Assembly (NCBI GenBank): GCA_003023695.1 | Contig: PXYW01000008.1 | Span: 1-64,000 of the forward strand | Direction of reading: 5' to 3' | Origin: Sulfobacillus benefaciens | GTDB lineage: Bacteria; Bacillota; Sulfobacillia; Sulfobacillales; Sulfobacillaceae | Length of the DNA stretch: 64,000 nucleotides | Part shown: piece by piece, positions 8,004 through 17,726 of the stretch | Layout of the letters: each line of letters begins with the position of its first letter | How positions within the stretch are numbered: the stretch's first letter is position 1 | Notes under the pieces: generated by a model | Databases searched by the model: none | Seen by the model: only the letters and a program-made list of their open reading frames with translations | Told to the model about the DNA's origin: nothing | Position numbers and translations under genes: made by a program

Positions 8004-9119
8004 GTGATCAAGGTGAATCGGTACTTTCCGGTTGGGGGTCCCGTGTCGGAAGATGACCTCATTGATCGCGAACTATTTCTCGAAGGGCTCACGCGGCGAT
8101 TAAGTGACGGGCAGAATATTTTGCTCGCAGGACCACGGCGCATCGGAAAAACATCATTGGCCTTAGAGGTGTTGCGACGCTTACATCGCGAGGGGTATGA
8201 TGTAGCGCTGGTGGATATGTTCGGCATTACCTCGGTGCGGGAATTGACAGAGCACCTGGCCAACGCCCTCTTGGAAAATCGGACAGGAGTACAGCGCACG
8301 GTGGAAAAACTCCGGGACATGGTTCGTGCGGCACATACGGAAGTGCGCGTTTCGGTACAGGGCATCGAGTTGGGCCTGTCGTTTGCCCGACGTCAAGGTT
8401 CAGAAATGGATTTGCTCGAAGAAGCATTAGCAATTACGGATAAACTGATCCGGGCTTCAAACACCCGAGTGATTCTTGTCTTTGATGAATTCCAAGAACT
8501 GTCCCGGGTTGACGTCAATCTCCCCAAGATTCTCCGCAGCCATCTTCAGCAAAAGCCACATATCAGTTGTCTCTTTCTTGGATCGAAACCGACCTTGTTA
8601 GCTCAATTGTTTTCGCAGGGAAATGAGGCGTTTTTTCGCTATGCGGTGTCTCTTCCCGTTCCGGAAATCCCTCCCGATGCATGGTCGGACTACTTAGTTA
8701 GAAAATTCTCGGAGCGGGGGATCTCCATAACACCGGCCGAGGTAGGAGTCCTTCTGAAACTCACCGGGGGGCACCCCCAAGACACCATGCTAGTGGCCTC
8801 TGAAATTTATTATGCGCTCATCGAGATGGAGAGTCAGGTGGTGAGTCTGACAGTACTAGAAATCGCATATCAACGGGCGCTCGAGAGCCTTATGCGGGCA
8901 TTTGAGGAGCTGTGGGGGAGCCTCAGTGAGCACCAAGGAGCTCAACAACTGATTAAAAAAGTAGCGCACGGAGAGCGCCCCTATGGGCAAAACGCTTCGC
9001 CAGCCCGGGTTGGCCGGATTTTAACCTATGCCATGAACCGAGGTATTTTAATTAAGGTCGGCCGCGGGCAGTATGAATTTTTTGAGCCTATGTTCCGCGA
9101 TTACGTCATGCGGCTGTAA
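8004..9119 (+). CDS. AAA-type P-loop ATPase
   Basis: This is a 371-residue ATPase of the archaeal-type AAA class. The Walker A motif GPRRIGKTS has its lysine at residue 49. Walker B is VILVFDEFQEL near residue 157, and a sensor-like strand LFLGSKPTLL follows. The C-terminal third is helical and ends in a winged-helix-like domain (GQYEFFEPMFRDYVMRL). Proteins of this build are often standalone genes near mobile elements. They may bind DNA or act as STAND-type switches, but the role here is unknown. The start is GTG 8004 or GTG 8013. It is flanked by gene-poor DNA, so there is no operon context. Confidence 0.85.
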   Translation: MIKVNRYFPVGGPVSEDDLIDRELFLEGLTRRLSDGQNILLAGPRRIGKTSLALEVLRRLHREGYDVALVDMFGITSVRELTEHLANALLENRTGVQRTVEKLRDMVRAAHTEVRVSVQGIELGLSFARRQGSEMDLLEEALAITDKLIRASNTRVILVFDEFQELSRVDVNLPKILRSHLQQKPHISCLFLGSKPTLLAQLFSQGNEAFFRYAVSLPVPEIPPDAWSDYLVRKFSERGISITPAEVGVLLKLTGGHPQDTMLVASEIYYALIEMESQVVSLTVLEIAYQRALESLMRAFEELWGSLSEHQGAQQLIKKVAHGERPYGQNASPARVGRILTYAMNRGILIKVGRGQYEFFEPMFRDYVMRL

Positions 9120-9573
9120 TGGGGAGCTCCTTGATATGACCGTATTTCAAACCCAACGGCGGAAGTGATAGGGCATTTGCTCTGGGTGCTTTTTTTCGGA
9201 AACCTTTTTCTCCGTTCGATTTCGACTCAAGTCGTGTTTTTTCAAAACAACCGGACCGTGCGTTCCACAAACAGCCTTTGCCTTATCATGGGAATGGAAG
9301 GGGATGAGTGAGAGATGAAAATATGCGGGGTATGGGATTAACCACCAGTGGGTTGCATGGAAAATATTTGGAACCGAGTTAATTTTCATTGGTCATAATC
9401 GTACCGAATGGATGGGAGTCCCATGGTTTCGAGTTTCGTGCCTGATGTTCTCTTTGCACACGGCACCGGTTCGTTTTATACCAGTATCCGTTCCGTGACT
9501 GCTGGCGACTAGGTAGCCGCTAGAGCAACACTTCAGGATGCCTTTACTAATCGTGGAGGGGTTGACAATTAAT
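9120..9573. other. Intergenic stretch without a gene
   Basis: No supported gene is seen. A run of seven Ts at 9190-9196 follows a weak stem and could help end transcription of the ATPase gene. The ComB-like gene has its own GGAGGGG site at 9555-9561. Confidence 0.35.
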
Positions 9574-10305
9574 ATGAACATCTTTGGTCAAACGTCTTAT
9601 CGTGTACGATTTGAATGGGGTGCCGAGGGAGTACGGCGATTGGCCCCTCTGTCACAGGTGGTTGTGATTGTTGACGTGTTGTCGTTTACGACTTGTGTGG
9701 ATGTGGCTGTGTCCCGAGGGGCTTTAGTATTCCCTTATCGGTATAAAGATGATTCCGCTATCGAATTTGCCCAGTCGATGGAGGCAATGCTGGCAGGCCA
9801 TCGAGGACAGGTCCCGTCGCTATCGCCAGTATCCTTATTATCCCTTCCGTTTCATTCCCGCCTGGTGCTCCCATCACCAAACGGTGCATCATGCACGGTT
9901 ATCGCCCGCGATTTTCAGGTTACAGTGCTTGCGGCATGCCTGAGGAATGCCCGAGCCGTATCGGGCCTTATCCACCACCAGTATCCGGGGGCTACTGTTA
10001 CCGTCATCGCATGCGGTGAGCAATGGCCCAGTGGCGTGCTTCGCCCAGCCATTGAAGATTTAATTGGGGCTGGAGCGATTTTGAGTCAATTTGATTCGGC
10101 GGAGTTATCGCCTGAAGCCAAAATTGCCGTTGGTGCCTATGACCAGGTCAAAAGTGACATTGCTTCATTTTTGGCGGACTGTTCTTCGGGCCGTGAGTTG
10201 ACGGCTGCAGGTTTTCTGGAGGATGTGGCTCTAGCTGGGGAAAGTAATGTAAGCCGGTCGGTCCCTATCTTCTTGGACGGAGCGTACCGCGGGGCACGTT
10301 TATAG
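9574..10305 (+). CDS. comB: 2-phosphosulfolactate phosphatase family protein
   Basis: This ~243-residue cytosolic protein matches the ComB family (PF04029). Landmarks are the strand VVVIVDVLSFTTCVDVAVS, the segment LPSPNGASC, and TVIACGEQW followed by RPAIEDLIGAGAIL. Family members remove phosphate from 2-phosphosulfolactate in coenzyme M or sulfolactate metabolism, using Mg2+. Most bacterial relatives have no proven substrate. ATG 9574 is preferred, with GGAGGGG about 12 bases upstream. An earlier ATG at 9538 has no ribosome site. No other sulfolactate genes are nearby, so the exact role is uncertain. Confidence 0.8.
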   Translation: MNIFGQTSYRVRFEWGAEGVRRLAPLSQVVVIVDVLSFTTCVDVAVSRGALVFPYRYKDDSAIEFAQSMEAMLAGHRGQVPSLSPVSLLSLPFHSRLVLPSPNGASCTVIARDFQVTVLAACLRNARAVSGLIHHQYPGATVTVIACGEQWPSGVLRPAIEDLIGAGAILSQFDSAELSPEAKIAVGAYDQVKSDIASFLADCSSGRELTAAGFLEDVALAGESNVSRSVPIFLDGAYRGARL

Positions 10306-10953
10306 TGCCCTCCAAGCCAAAGGTCAGTTCGTCGAATCCTTACCGATGCTGCATTTACTGTATAATAACGATTGCGCACTTAATTTTTGTCGATCTGGGG
10401 CTGGTTTAAGCATTCTTACCTGTTGGAGAGTTTCCTCATCGTACGTGTGAATCAACTTACCACTCATGTCAATATGCGCTGCTAATCGAAGACCCCGACT
10501 TCCTAGTTCCCATGATCTGTCAACGTTCTCGAATAAATTAATGGGAAGGGCGCTACCGTGTAAGTGGTTTATACTTCCCGCGGGCCATCTAGCATACATG
10601 TACGGATGAATACAAGGAAGTAAATGTGCGCTCTCTTGCGACAATCTCTGGATTTTTGGTTATGGAGGATTCTCCGAGCCTCGAATACTGGATCCCTTGC
10701 GATCCGCCGTCTATGGTTAAGGCGAAACACCGCAAAATTTCTTTGCCACTTTTTGCGTATGTTGTCGTCTTGATATAGATTTGGAGGGAATACGCTTACC
10801 TGATGGCTAGGTTTCGCTTCGCTATGGAAGAGGTTCCGATGAAGACCAGAATGCGACTGGTTTACTGACTGCGATCCAACCGGCATATGCCACCACACGG
10901 CGTAAATGGAATTGCAACGATATCCAAGACCAAGGAGGATACGCTTTCCTGTT
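10306..10953. other. 650-base stretch, possible decayed gene
   Basis: Two minus-strand frames (10324-10644 and 10569-10898) have protein-like patches, such as GLRLAAHIDMSGKLIHTYD, but they are in different frames and match no family I know. They may be one dead gene. Otherwise nothing is seen. Confidence 0.3.
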
Positions 10954-11331
10954 TTACTCTGCCGTGTGCTTTTCTAAAAGCTCTTGAAGTATCCGCATTG
11001 CATTAATTGCCGTGGGAAAGCCGGCGTACGGCACGGTCTGGATAACGGTCTCTTTCAACTCTTCGGGACTTACACCAACATTGAGGGCCCCCTGCAAATG
11101 CACCTGCAACTGTGATTCACGGCCTAGCACGGTTAGAATAGCTACCGTAATCATCTCTCGGTCCCGCAAGGCCAAATTTTCGCGCCGGTAGATGTCACCG
11201 AAGGCAAATTCCACGATATATTTGCCAAGATCGCCCAACTGCTGCGTAATTTCGGGCCCGATTAAGCCATCAACAGTAATGAGTGTTTCTAGCCCTGCCT
11301 CATAACGGCTGGATTCGCGTTGTTTTTCCAT
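10954..11331 (-). CDS. Carboxymuconolactone decarboxylase family protein
   Basis: This is a 125-residue all-helical protein of the CMD/AhpD superfamily. It shows the family pattern ALRDREMITVAILTVLGR, then QLQVHLQGALNVGVSPEELKE and ETVIQTVPYAGFPTAINAM. There is no CxxC pair, so it resembles 4-carboxymuconolactone decarboxylase rather than the peroxidase AhpD. It is the last gene of the minus-strand carboxylase operon, after the DUF35 gene. It may act on a ring-derived lactone or be an accessory protein; its partner reaction cannot be named. It is probably co-transcribed with the upstream genes. Confidence 0.85.
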   Translation of the reverse strand: MEKQRESSRYEAGLETLITVDGLIGPEITQQLGDLGKYIVEFAFGDIYRRENLALRDREMITVAILTVLGRESQLQVHLQGALNVGVSPEELKETVIQTVPYAGFPTAINAMRILQELLEKHTAE

Positions 11332-11396
11332 TGGTCCCTCCCTCTTTCTATCAACGCTGTGAATCGCGTTGAGGTAATGGATCTTAAACTTTCCAC

Positions 11397-11735
11397 TTAC
11401 CGCGCGTCCAGCGGGTGCAAGACAAGACCGTACCGTTCGTCCGGGGAGATGTGTACTACGGTGCCGATTGTCACGCGGTCGAGGTCGGTGAATCGGCTCA
11501 GCCTGCCAACCACGCGAACCTGATTATTAAGCAATACGGTAGCTACCCCATAAGGAATATCGTCTAAATAGTGTAACGGCGCCACATGAAGCACAGTAAA
11601 AGACTCAACCGTTCCCGACACATTCTCTATCATTGTCCCTTCCGTGGACTGGCAAGCCCAACAGTGAAATGGCGCACCCTCTGCGACCGCAGAAATTTTA
11701 TGACATCGTTGACACGCATACAACACATAGTTCAT
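11397..11735 (-). CDS. DUF35 zinc-ribbon/OB-fold protein (thiolase partner)
   Basis: This 112-residue protein has an N-terminal rubredoxin-like zinc ribbon (CQRCHKISA and CWACQST, two CxxC pairs) and a C-terminal OB-fold (GTVESFTVLHVAP, then RVVGRLSRF). DUF35 proteins are known partners of SCP2-type thiolases and hydroxymethylglutaryl-CoA synthases, where they scaffold the complex and bind CoA intermediates. It lies 52 bases after the thiolase gene on the same strand, the standard arrangement. A subunit role in the thiolase complex is inferred from this. Confidence 0.88.
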   Translation of the reverse strand: MNYVLYACQRCHKISAVAEGAPFHCWACQSTEGTMIENVSGTVESFTVLHVAPLHYLDDIPYGVATVLLNNQVRVVGRLSRFTDLDRVTIGTVVHISPDERYGLVLHPLDAR

Positions 11736-11787
11736 TGAAATTACCCCCTTGGGTCAGATTTTACCGACGGCTGTTCTTGCCGGCAGC

Positions 11788-12951
11788 CTATGTCCGAGCG
11801 AGAATATTAATCACCACGGCACCTCCTGTGCCACCTACGTTATGGGTCAGGCCGATCCGTGCCCGCCGTGCCGGTCGATCGGCGGTGCCTCGCAACTGTT
11901 GCACCACTTCATATACTTGGGCTAGTCCCGTTGCTCCCACTGGATGGCCTTTTGAGAGAAGACCACCAGATAGATTCACGGGTCGCTCGCCATCCCATAG
12001 TGTGCTTCCCGACGCGATGTATGGTCCGCCTTCCCCTGGACCACAAAATCCCAAGTCCTCCATGGCGATGACCTCCGCTGCTGAGAAACAATCATGAACT
12101 TCAGCTATGTCAATATCTTCCGGGCCTACATGCGCCGTCTCATACGCAGCTTGAGCAGCATGGCGGACGGCGCTTAAACTGGTAAGGGAGTCCATTTCTT
12201 GTAGCGCTGCTGGGCCTGCCGCCTGAGTAGATGCCAACACCTCAATCATTGTTCCGCCAAGGGCTTTAGCCACATTTTCAGAAACAATGATGGCGGCCGA
12301 TGCCCCATCGGAAATGGGGCAACAATCATATAAGCGCAAGGGTTCGGCGATTAACCGCGACTGCTGGATTTTTTCCCACGTCACCGGATGGCCAAAAAAC
12401 TGAGCCCGAGGGTTGTATTGGGCATTATCGCGATTTTTCTTGGCGACATATGCAAAGTGGTCCATTGTCGTACCATAAACCGCCATATGGCGGCGGGCCA
12501 ACAACGAGAAAAAGCCGGCAAACGTCAGTCCCGTGAGCGGTTCACCGGATGCTTGATCCATGGCGCTGGCTAATACGTTTGTCACTTGTTCAGTAGTGCT
12601 GCCCGTCATAACCTCGGCTCCTACGGCTAGCGCGATGTCACATTGTCCGGTGGCAACTGCCAGAGCAGCCAAATGAAACGCGATGCCACCGGAGGCACAA
12701 GCTCCTTCCACTGCTGTGGCAGGACCAAGTGTTAACCTCAAACCGGAAGCTACCACCGCAGCGAGCATTTTCTGTCCCTGCAGCATGCCTGCGGCAAAAT
12801 TTCCGAAATATAAGTGCTCAACAGCCTCAGAAGACACCTTGGCATCTGCCATGGCGCCTATTCCGGCAGCTATTGCTAAGCTCTTGATGGACGCATCACC
12901 CAGTTTGCCAAACGGAGTACTAAACACGCCTGCAACATAAACCTTTCTCAT
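11788..12951 (-). CDS. SCP2-type thiolase
   Basis: This is a 387-residue thiolase of the lipid-transfer/SCP2 type. The nucleophile cysteine lies in VEGACASGGIAFHLAAL, the catalytic histidine in SKGHPVGATGLAQ, and the C-terminal NVGGTGGAVVINI loop is typical. I chose ATG 12951 (MRKVYVAGVFSTPFG) with GGAG about 7 bases upstream; the longer frame upstream lies inside the ligase gene. In the operon it would cleave a beta-ketoacyl-CoA made by the carboxylase and the CoA ligase, giving acetyl-CoA and a shorter acyl-CoA. That pathway role is inference. Cytosolic. Confidence 0.9.
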   Translation of the reverse strand: MRKVYVAGVFSTPFGKLGDASIKSLAIAAGIGAMADAKVSSEAVEHLYFGNFAAGMLQGQKMLAAVVASGLRLTLGPATAVEGACASGGIAFHLAALAVATGQCDIALAVGAEVMTGSTTEQVTNVLASAMDQASGEPLTGLTFAGFFSLLARRHMAVYGTTMDHFAYVAKKNRDNAQYNPRAQFFGHPVTWEKIQQSRLIAEPLRLYDCCPISDGASAAIIVSENVAKALGGTMIEVLASTQAAGPAALQEMDSLTSLSAVRHAAQAAYETAHVGPEDIDIAEVHDCFSAAEVIAMEDLGFCGPGEGGPYIASGSTLWDGERPVNLSGGLLSKGHPVGATGLAQVYEVVQQLRGTADRPARRARIGLTHNVGGTGGAVVINILART

Positions 12952-13006
12952 CGAAAAGTCTCCTTCTGCTCCCATATTTTCCTCGTGCTCGCTACACCCA
13001 AAGACA

Positions 13007-14584
13007 TCAATGAATCTGACGCGATTCGCCTTGCCAATACGTGTGGCGCAACCGTTTTTTGTCAATTTTTCCATACGCAGTGACGGGTAACGCATCAACA
13101 AACTCAACAAACTTAGGCCGCTTGTATTTTGCTAAGCGCTCCCGAGTCCACAGCAGAATATCCTCGGAACGCACGGGGATCAACGGATCTGGCACCACCA
13201 CTGCTAACACAGTTTCTCCCCAATCTTCATCAGGCACCCCAATGACGGCCACCTGTAACACACCTGGGCAACGTTGCAAAACATTTTCTACCTCTGACGA
13301 ATAGACGTTCATCCCACCGGTAATAATGATGTCTTTCTTTCGGTCCACCAGGTACACGTAACCGTCGTCATCTTGATAGCCCATGTCCCCGGTGTATAAC
13401 CACCCATCCTTTAATACTTCTTGGGTTTTTTCTGGAAGATGAAGATAACCGGCCATGTTATATGGGGTTTTGGCAATGACTTCCCCAACTTCCCCTGGTG
13501 CCACAGGATTACCCTGATCGTTGACGATGCACACCTGTGCCATCATCACTGGTTGTCCGCAACTCGCCAATTTACTTGGGTCGGTTAAACCGCGCACATG
13601 ATCTTCCTTGCGCAATCGGGTAATGAAGTCCGGGGCCTCACTTTGTCCATACAATTGGAGGAACACGGGACCCAACCATTTCATCCCTTGTTCTAAACGG
13701 GCTACCGTGATTGGCGCTGCACCGTAAACCATAGTGCGCAACGAGATACTCATTGGCTCATCGTGCAGTGTCTCCATGACGTCTAACAGGCGGTAAATCA
13801 TGGTCGGCACCATGAATGTCAAGGTAATCCGCCCTTTTTTCAGCCACTGCACTGCCTCCTCGACATTAAAGCGACGCTCTACAATAATACGCGCTCCCTT
13901 TAGCAACCCGGCATTAAGTAAAAATCCCGCGGAATGGGGAAGGGGGGTCATCAGCAAGAAGACTTCATCATCCAATAAGCCAAGTTCAATCACATGTGAC
14001 AGGAAGTTCAGCACCATTGCCGATTGGGTATGTACAACTCCCTTTGGTAATCCGGTCGTTCCACCAGTATAAATGATGAGCGCTTGATCATCGCTTTTGG
14101 TGGGGGGCAAAGGAAGAGCATCAAAGGATTGCTGCATAAAATCGCGCCAAGCAATCCAGCCAGGCGGCAATTCCTCCTCCGATCCCACGACAATAATGGC
14201 CTGGAGATGTGGCAAAGCAGCCGCGAACAGGGACACAATTGGCACAAACGCTGCATCGACTATAAGAACATGGGCTTCGGAATCGCGAAGAATGTATTGA
14301 ATGTCTTCTCCTGACAACATATCGTTTAGTCCCACCCGGGTCGCTCCACAAAACATGATAGCTAAATCACCAATCACATATTCAAAACAATTGGACATCA
14401 GAAGCCCCACACTGATATTTCGAGTCGCTCCTAATGTCGCAAGACCCTGGGCTAAGTGTTGAGCTTGGGACATGAGCTCCCCATAAGTCATCTCTTGGCT
14501 TCCCATTTGTAATGCTACTTTCGTGTTAAACCGACTCAAAGCCTCGGAAAAAAGACTTTGTAACGTAAGCGTATCGCGATTCAT
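13007..14584 (-). CDS. Acyl-CoA ligase (AMP-binding)
   Basis: This 525-residue ANL-superfamily ligase forms acyl-AMP and then acyl-CoA. The P-loop is YTGGTTGLPKGV, A5 includes LQLYGQSEAPD, A7 is YTGDMGYQDDDGY, A8 is DRKKDIIITGGMNVYSSEVE, and the catalytic lysine lies in TAYGKIDKKRL. Its position directly after the five carboxylase-like genes corresponds to bal, the benzoylacetate-CoA ligase in the acetophenone operon of Aromatoleum. The substrate is therefore probably a beta-keto acid, but this is inferred from context. The gap to the thiolase start is short, indicating a common transcript. Confidence 0.9.
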   Translation of the reverse strand: MNRDTLTLQSLFSEALSRFNTKVALQMGSQEMTYGELMSQAQHLAQGLATLGATRNISVGLLMSNCFEYVIGDLAIMFCGATRVGLNDMLSGEDIQYILRDSEAHVLIVDAAFVPIVSLFAAALPHLQAIIVVGSEEELPPGWIAWRDFMQQSFDALPLPPTKSDDQALIIYTGGTTGLPKGVVHTQSAMVLNFLSHVIELGLLDDEVFLLMTPLPHSAGFLLNAGLLKGARIIVERRFNVEEAVQWLKKGRITLTFMVPTMIYRLLDVMETLHDEPMSISLRTMVYGAAPITVARLEQGMKWLGPVFLQLYGQSEAPDFITRLRKEDHVRGLTDPSKLASCGQPVMMAQVCIVNDQGNPVAPGEVGEVIAKTPYNMAGYLHLPEKTQEVLKDGWLYTGDMGYQDDDGYVYLVDRKKDIIITGGMNVYSSEVENVLQRCPGVLQVAVIGVPDEDWGETVLAVVVPDPLIPVRSEDILLWTRERLAKYKRPKFVEFVDALPVTAYGKIDKKRLRHTYWQGESRQIH

Positions 14585-14614
14585 GCCGTTGCCTCCCTAG
14601 AGTGATGCCGTCAG

Positions 14615-15436
14615 TTAGGATCGGTGGCACCACTGTTGCAATTTGTCCAAGACAGTTTCAGGCCGTACTGTAGCAGGAATTTTTCCGTATCCCCATCGTC
14701 GAGAGGGGCTAGGAAGTGGCTGGTCGGTTTCCCAAAATTCCTTGGTTAATCCCCCAGCCACGTCGATGCCTAATTTCCACAGCGCGGACAATTGGTCCAG
14801 CGCACAATCGGGTAATAACAGAAAGTCAAGGCCGACACGTTGAGGATCCAAGATCGGCACTTTTCGTGCGGCCAGTTCGACTCCTTTGGCCCAGCCATAA
14901 TGGTCTGCAAGATTCCAAATCGGCTGGCATGGCTCCCAGCTATTAGGCTCTTCGTCAGCTTCTAAGACTACCCCTGCGATATGACAGGGCATTAGCGTTC
15001 TTAAAAAATCCGCTTGGTACATCGCCGCGCGTTCGACTTCTGTCTCAGTTCCCGTAGTTTGGATATCTTGGAGAAGCTTTTGCGGCGCGGGCAGACTGAC
15101 GAAAACCGGCACGCTATTGCCCCATAGTGTGGTGAGCCCGGTTAATACTGTGGCCAGATGGCCTTGATCAGCCAGTTGTTTCAGTTGCTGCCGCAGTTGT
15201 CGCAGAGGCGGTTCACGGTCCGTTGGAGCCGGGGGCCATTGATAGGCGCCCCGGACTAAAACTATATCGGTGTGTAACAAATCGTGACCCTGCTGAATTA
15301 CCCGAATCATGCCCGCGGTGTCCGATGGATGAGGCAGACCAAACAATCCGGTGGCATAGTCCCAGTAATCTATCCATAACAAACTTCGTAGCCCTTGCCG
15401 GAATTGATCTCTAGCTTCCAAAAATGTGTTAGCCAT
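14615..15436 (-). CDS. Putative fifth (epsilon/Apc5-like) carboxylase subunit
   Basis: This 273-residue soluble protein (~30 kDa) belongs to no family I recognise from motifs. It starts MANTFLEARDQFRQGLRSL and contains SLPAPQKLLQ, then GVVLEADEEPNSWEP and RVGLDFLLLPDCALDQL. Its start overlaps the stop of the HyuB-like gene by 8 bases, and the CoA ligase gene follows. This is exactly where Apc5 (~34 kDa) lies in the acetophenone carboxylase operon, where that subunit is needed for activity. The assignment rests on position and size only. Confidence 0.6.
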   Translation of the reverse strand: MANTFLEARDQFRQGLRSLLWIDYWDYATGLFGLPHPSDTAGMIRVIQQGHDLLHTDIVLVRGAYQWPPAPTDREPPLRQLRQQLKQLADQGHLATVLTGLTTLWGNSVPVFVSLPAPQKLLQDIQTTGTETEVERAAMYQADFLRTLMPCHIAGVVLEADEEPNSWEPCQPIWNLADHYGWAKGVELAARKVPILDPQRVGLDFLLLPDCALDQLSALWKLGIDVAGGLTKEFWETDQPLPSPSRRWGYGKIPATVRPETVLDKLQQWCHRS

Positions 15437-17684
15437 GCGAAGGCTCCATACCGTGTTGAATCTGGGCCAATATTTGTTCTAATTCCGCAATGCGAACGTC
15501 TTTGGGGTCGGGCATCATTACCGGAGTGATGGCGTCGGCCGCCATTTTTGTCTGAGGCATTCCGGCGTATCCTCCCGCATAAATGACATCGCGGTCATTC
15601 CAGGAGCCAAAAAACGGCAGATCCGCGGGCGGCTCGTTGGTTACCCAAGTTTTGACAAACTCCTGATAGGGAACACCCCGTTGCAATCGCCGTTGGCGTT
15701 CTTGTAGGCGCTCTTGCAACGTGGCCTCTTCATCGACCCGCAGGGTATCGGGGTCGTAGACGACGTGGTAGATTTCCGATGCTGTCCACGGAGAAATGAG
15801 TTCTTCTTCCAGATCCTTCATGACTAGTTGTGGATCGCGCTCGAGAACATCGCCATAGCCGCCGCCACTCCCTTGGGTAATCATGTACAGTTCGCCGTCT
15901 TTGGCCAGTTCGAATTGCAACCCCATGTGATGCGTGCTATACGTTGCATTGGGGAATGGACGATCGTTCATAATATCCTCGATGGTAAAGGAAAACCGTT
16001 CCGGATGGATCTGGAACTCTTCGAACACATTGACACCTTTCACCTTACACAACGGGTAGGTGGGACAAGCATATCCGCCAAATAATCCGGTAATCGACGG
16101 AAACTTTGATCCAATACAGGTCGTCATAAATCCCCAGAATGGACTGCCTTTGGTGGTCATCATCATTTGATATCCCTGACCTCCGCGGAATTTGCCAAAT
16201 GCCTGGTTGTCCCGCATTAGTTTTTTAGATACCAACTGCATAAAAGGATTTTCTTCTTCGTTGAACTCTTGCTCTCCAATGTCGGCCATCGCGGCGAAAA
16301 TGGGGGCGATGGAGTGTTCTCCATCATGCGTTTCATGTGCGCCGCCGCCCATGCCATTGAGATCGGCACAGAGATTGCCCACGGTCTCTCCATGCTGGGT
16401 GATGCCCCCATAGATAAACGTGGTAATCATGTTGTACCAAGGTGCAATCAGCTCCGTATAGCGGCGCTCAGAGGAATACAAAAATTTTGCCACCGCTGCT
16501 TGACCCGCGCTAAATGCGGGAAAAAACGTCATCATCGATTGAGCGTTGGGTGTTTCATATGAGGAATTCAAGGTAGATCGCGGTTCCACTACCAATTCAA
16601 TGGGTGCAAAAACCGCTTGATTGCGCGGGAGATCAGGCCAGACAAAGCTGAGGAACAACTGCGACAACATGCCTTTGAGCGATGCCAGTACGGTATTATT
16701 TGCTCGATTCATGAATTCGGGGCTGGATCCACGAAAGTCAAAGACCAACCGATCGCCTGTCTTGGTCAAGGTTAAATTTATTTTGACCAGCACATTTTCG
16801 CGCAGTGTGCTGTCGGCGAACAAGACCGTGCGCACGGTCCCATCTGGCCACTCCCGCAGTCTGCGTTTCACTTCTTCTTTGGTATCCTCCAAGGTCCGTC
16901 GTAAAGTCGCAACCACGGCGTTCACCCCATAATCGGCAATAGCTTCTTCTAGCCGCTGTTTAACCCGTAGGGTGGTGAATAGTTTGGATTTCATGTCCTC
17001 TAGCTGCAACTTGGGTTCCCGCACGGAGTTTTGAAAGTAGGTTACTAAATCTCGTTTCAGCTGATAATTCTCGCCCACTTTTAATGGAGAAATTTTAAGA
17101 CCTTCCATGTAGGGGGATTCTGCCGCTGAAGGCATGCCCCCAGGCTCTACTGCACCATTTTCTCCTTCATGAACAATGGCGCTTATCCAAGCAATAAGTA
17201 CTCCTTCATGAAAGACGGGAATGATAATGCTTTGATCGGTATTATGAATATTGCCGTACCGGGCGTCATTATGCATAAATACATCTCCGGGGCGCACACC
17301 AACGGTCGGCTCATTCATCCAATACTTGCGAATAAACTTCACTGGGTGTTGGGTCAATGTAGAAAACACCAACACGCCTCCTGTGCTCGATAAGGCGAGG
17401 TCACCACTAGCTGAATAGATACCGCAAATGAGGTCTCCCCATTTGGCTCCCGGCGCCGCCCCCATCTGCTCCTCCATCTCAAACGCTTCATTGACCCCTG
17501 ATTGCAATCGGCTGCGGACTAAACTAATGACGCGGGGATCTGTGGTCAATTGAAGCGCACGGGCTTCTTCGTCCGTCTGGGGCGCAATGTCATGCTCTTT
17601 CATTATGTCGGGATCCGGGCCTAAAAACAGTGGAGTTTGTCCTAAAAATTTCTCGAGTAGTTCTTGTTGGTTCATCACAGCCAT
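15429..17684 (-). CDS. HyuB-like ketone carboxylase beta subunit (Apc4-like)
   Basis: This 751-residue protein belongs to the hydantoinase B/oxoprolinase family. Family landmarks are DVFMHNDARYGNIHNTDQ, WISAIVHEGENGAVEPGG, FDFRGSSPEFMNRANNT, GGGAHETHDGEHS and GSGGGYGDVLERDP. In acetone and acetophenone carboxylases, this subunit carries the metal site where the ketone enolate is carboxylated after ATP activation in the HyuA-type subunits. The length matches Apc4/AcxB (~75-87 kDa) better than ordinary hydantoinase B (~500-600). It lies between the second HyuA gene and the putative epsilon gene. Substrate specificity cannot be read. Confidence 0.88.
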   Translation of the reverse strand: MAVMNQQELLEKFLGQTPLFLGPDPDIMKEHDIAPQTDEEARALQLTTDPRVISLVRSRLQSGVNEAFEMEEQMGAAPGAKWGDLICGIYSASGDLALSSTGGVLVFSTLTQHPVKFIRKYWMNEPTVGVRPGDVFMHNDARYGNIHNTDQSIIIPVFHEGVLIAWISAIVHEGENGAVEPGGMPSAAESPYMEGLKISPLKVGENYQLKRDLVTYFQNSVREPKLQLEDMKSKLFTTLRVKQRLEEAIADYGVNAVVATLRRTLEDTKEEVKRRLREWPDGTVRTVLFADSTLRENVLVKINLTLTKTGDRLVFDFRGSSPEFMNRANNTVLASLKGMLSQLFLSFVWPDLPRNQAVFAPIELVVEPRSTLNSSYETPNAQSMMTFFPAFSAGQAAVAKFLYSSERRYTELIAPWYNMITTFIYGGITQHGETVGNLCADLNGMGGGAHETHDGEHSIAPIFAAMADIGEQEFNEEENPFMQLVSKKLMRDNQAFGKFRGGQGYQMMMTTKGSPFWGFMTTCIGSKFPSITGLFGGYACPTYPLCKVKGVNVFEEFQIHPERFSFTIEDIMNDRPFPNATYSTHHMGLQFELAKDGELYMITQGSGGGYGDVLERDPQLVMKDLEEELISPWTASEIYHVVYDPDTLRVDEEATLQERLQERQRRLQRGVPYQEFVKTWVTNEPPADLPFFGSWNDRDVIYAGGYAGMPQTKMAADAITPVMMPDPKDVRIAELEQILAQIQHGMEPSHG

Positions 17685-17726
17685 CGATATTCCCTCCTCG
17701 GCGTTTTCCTGTGGCGTACTTACTTG

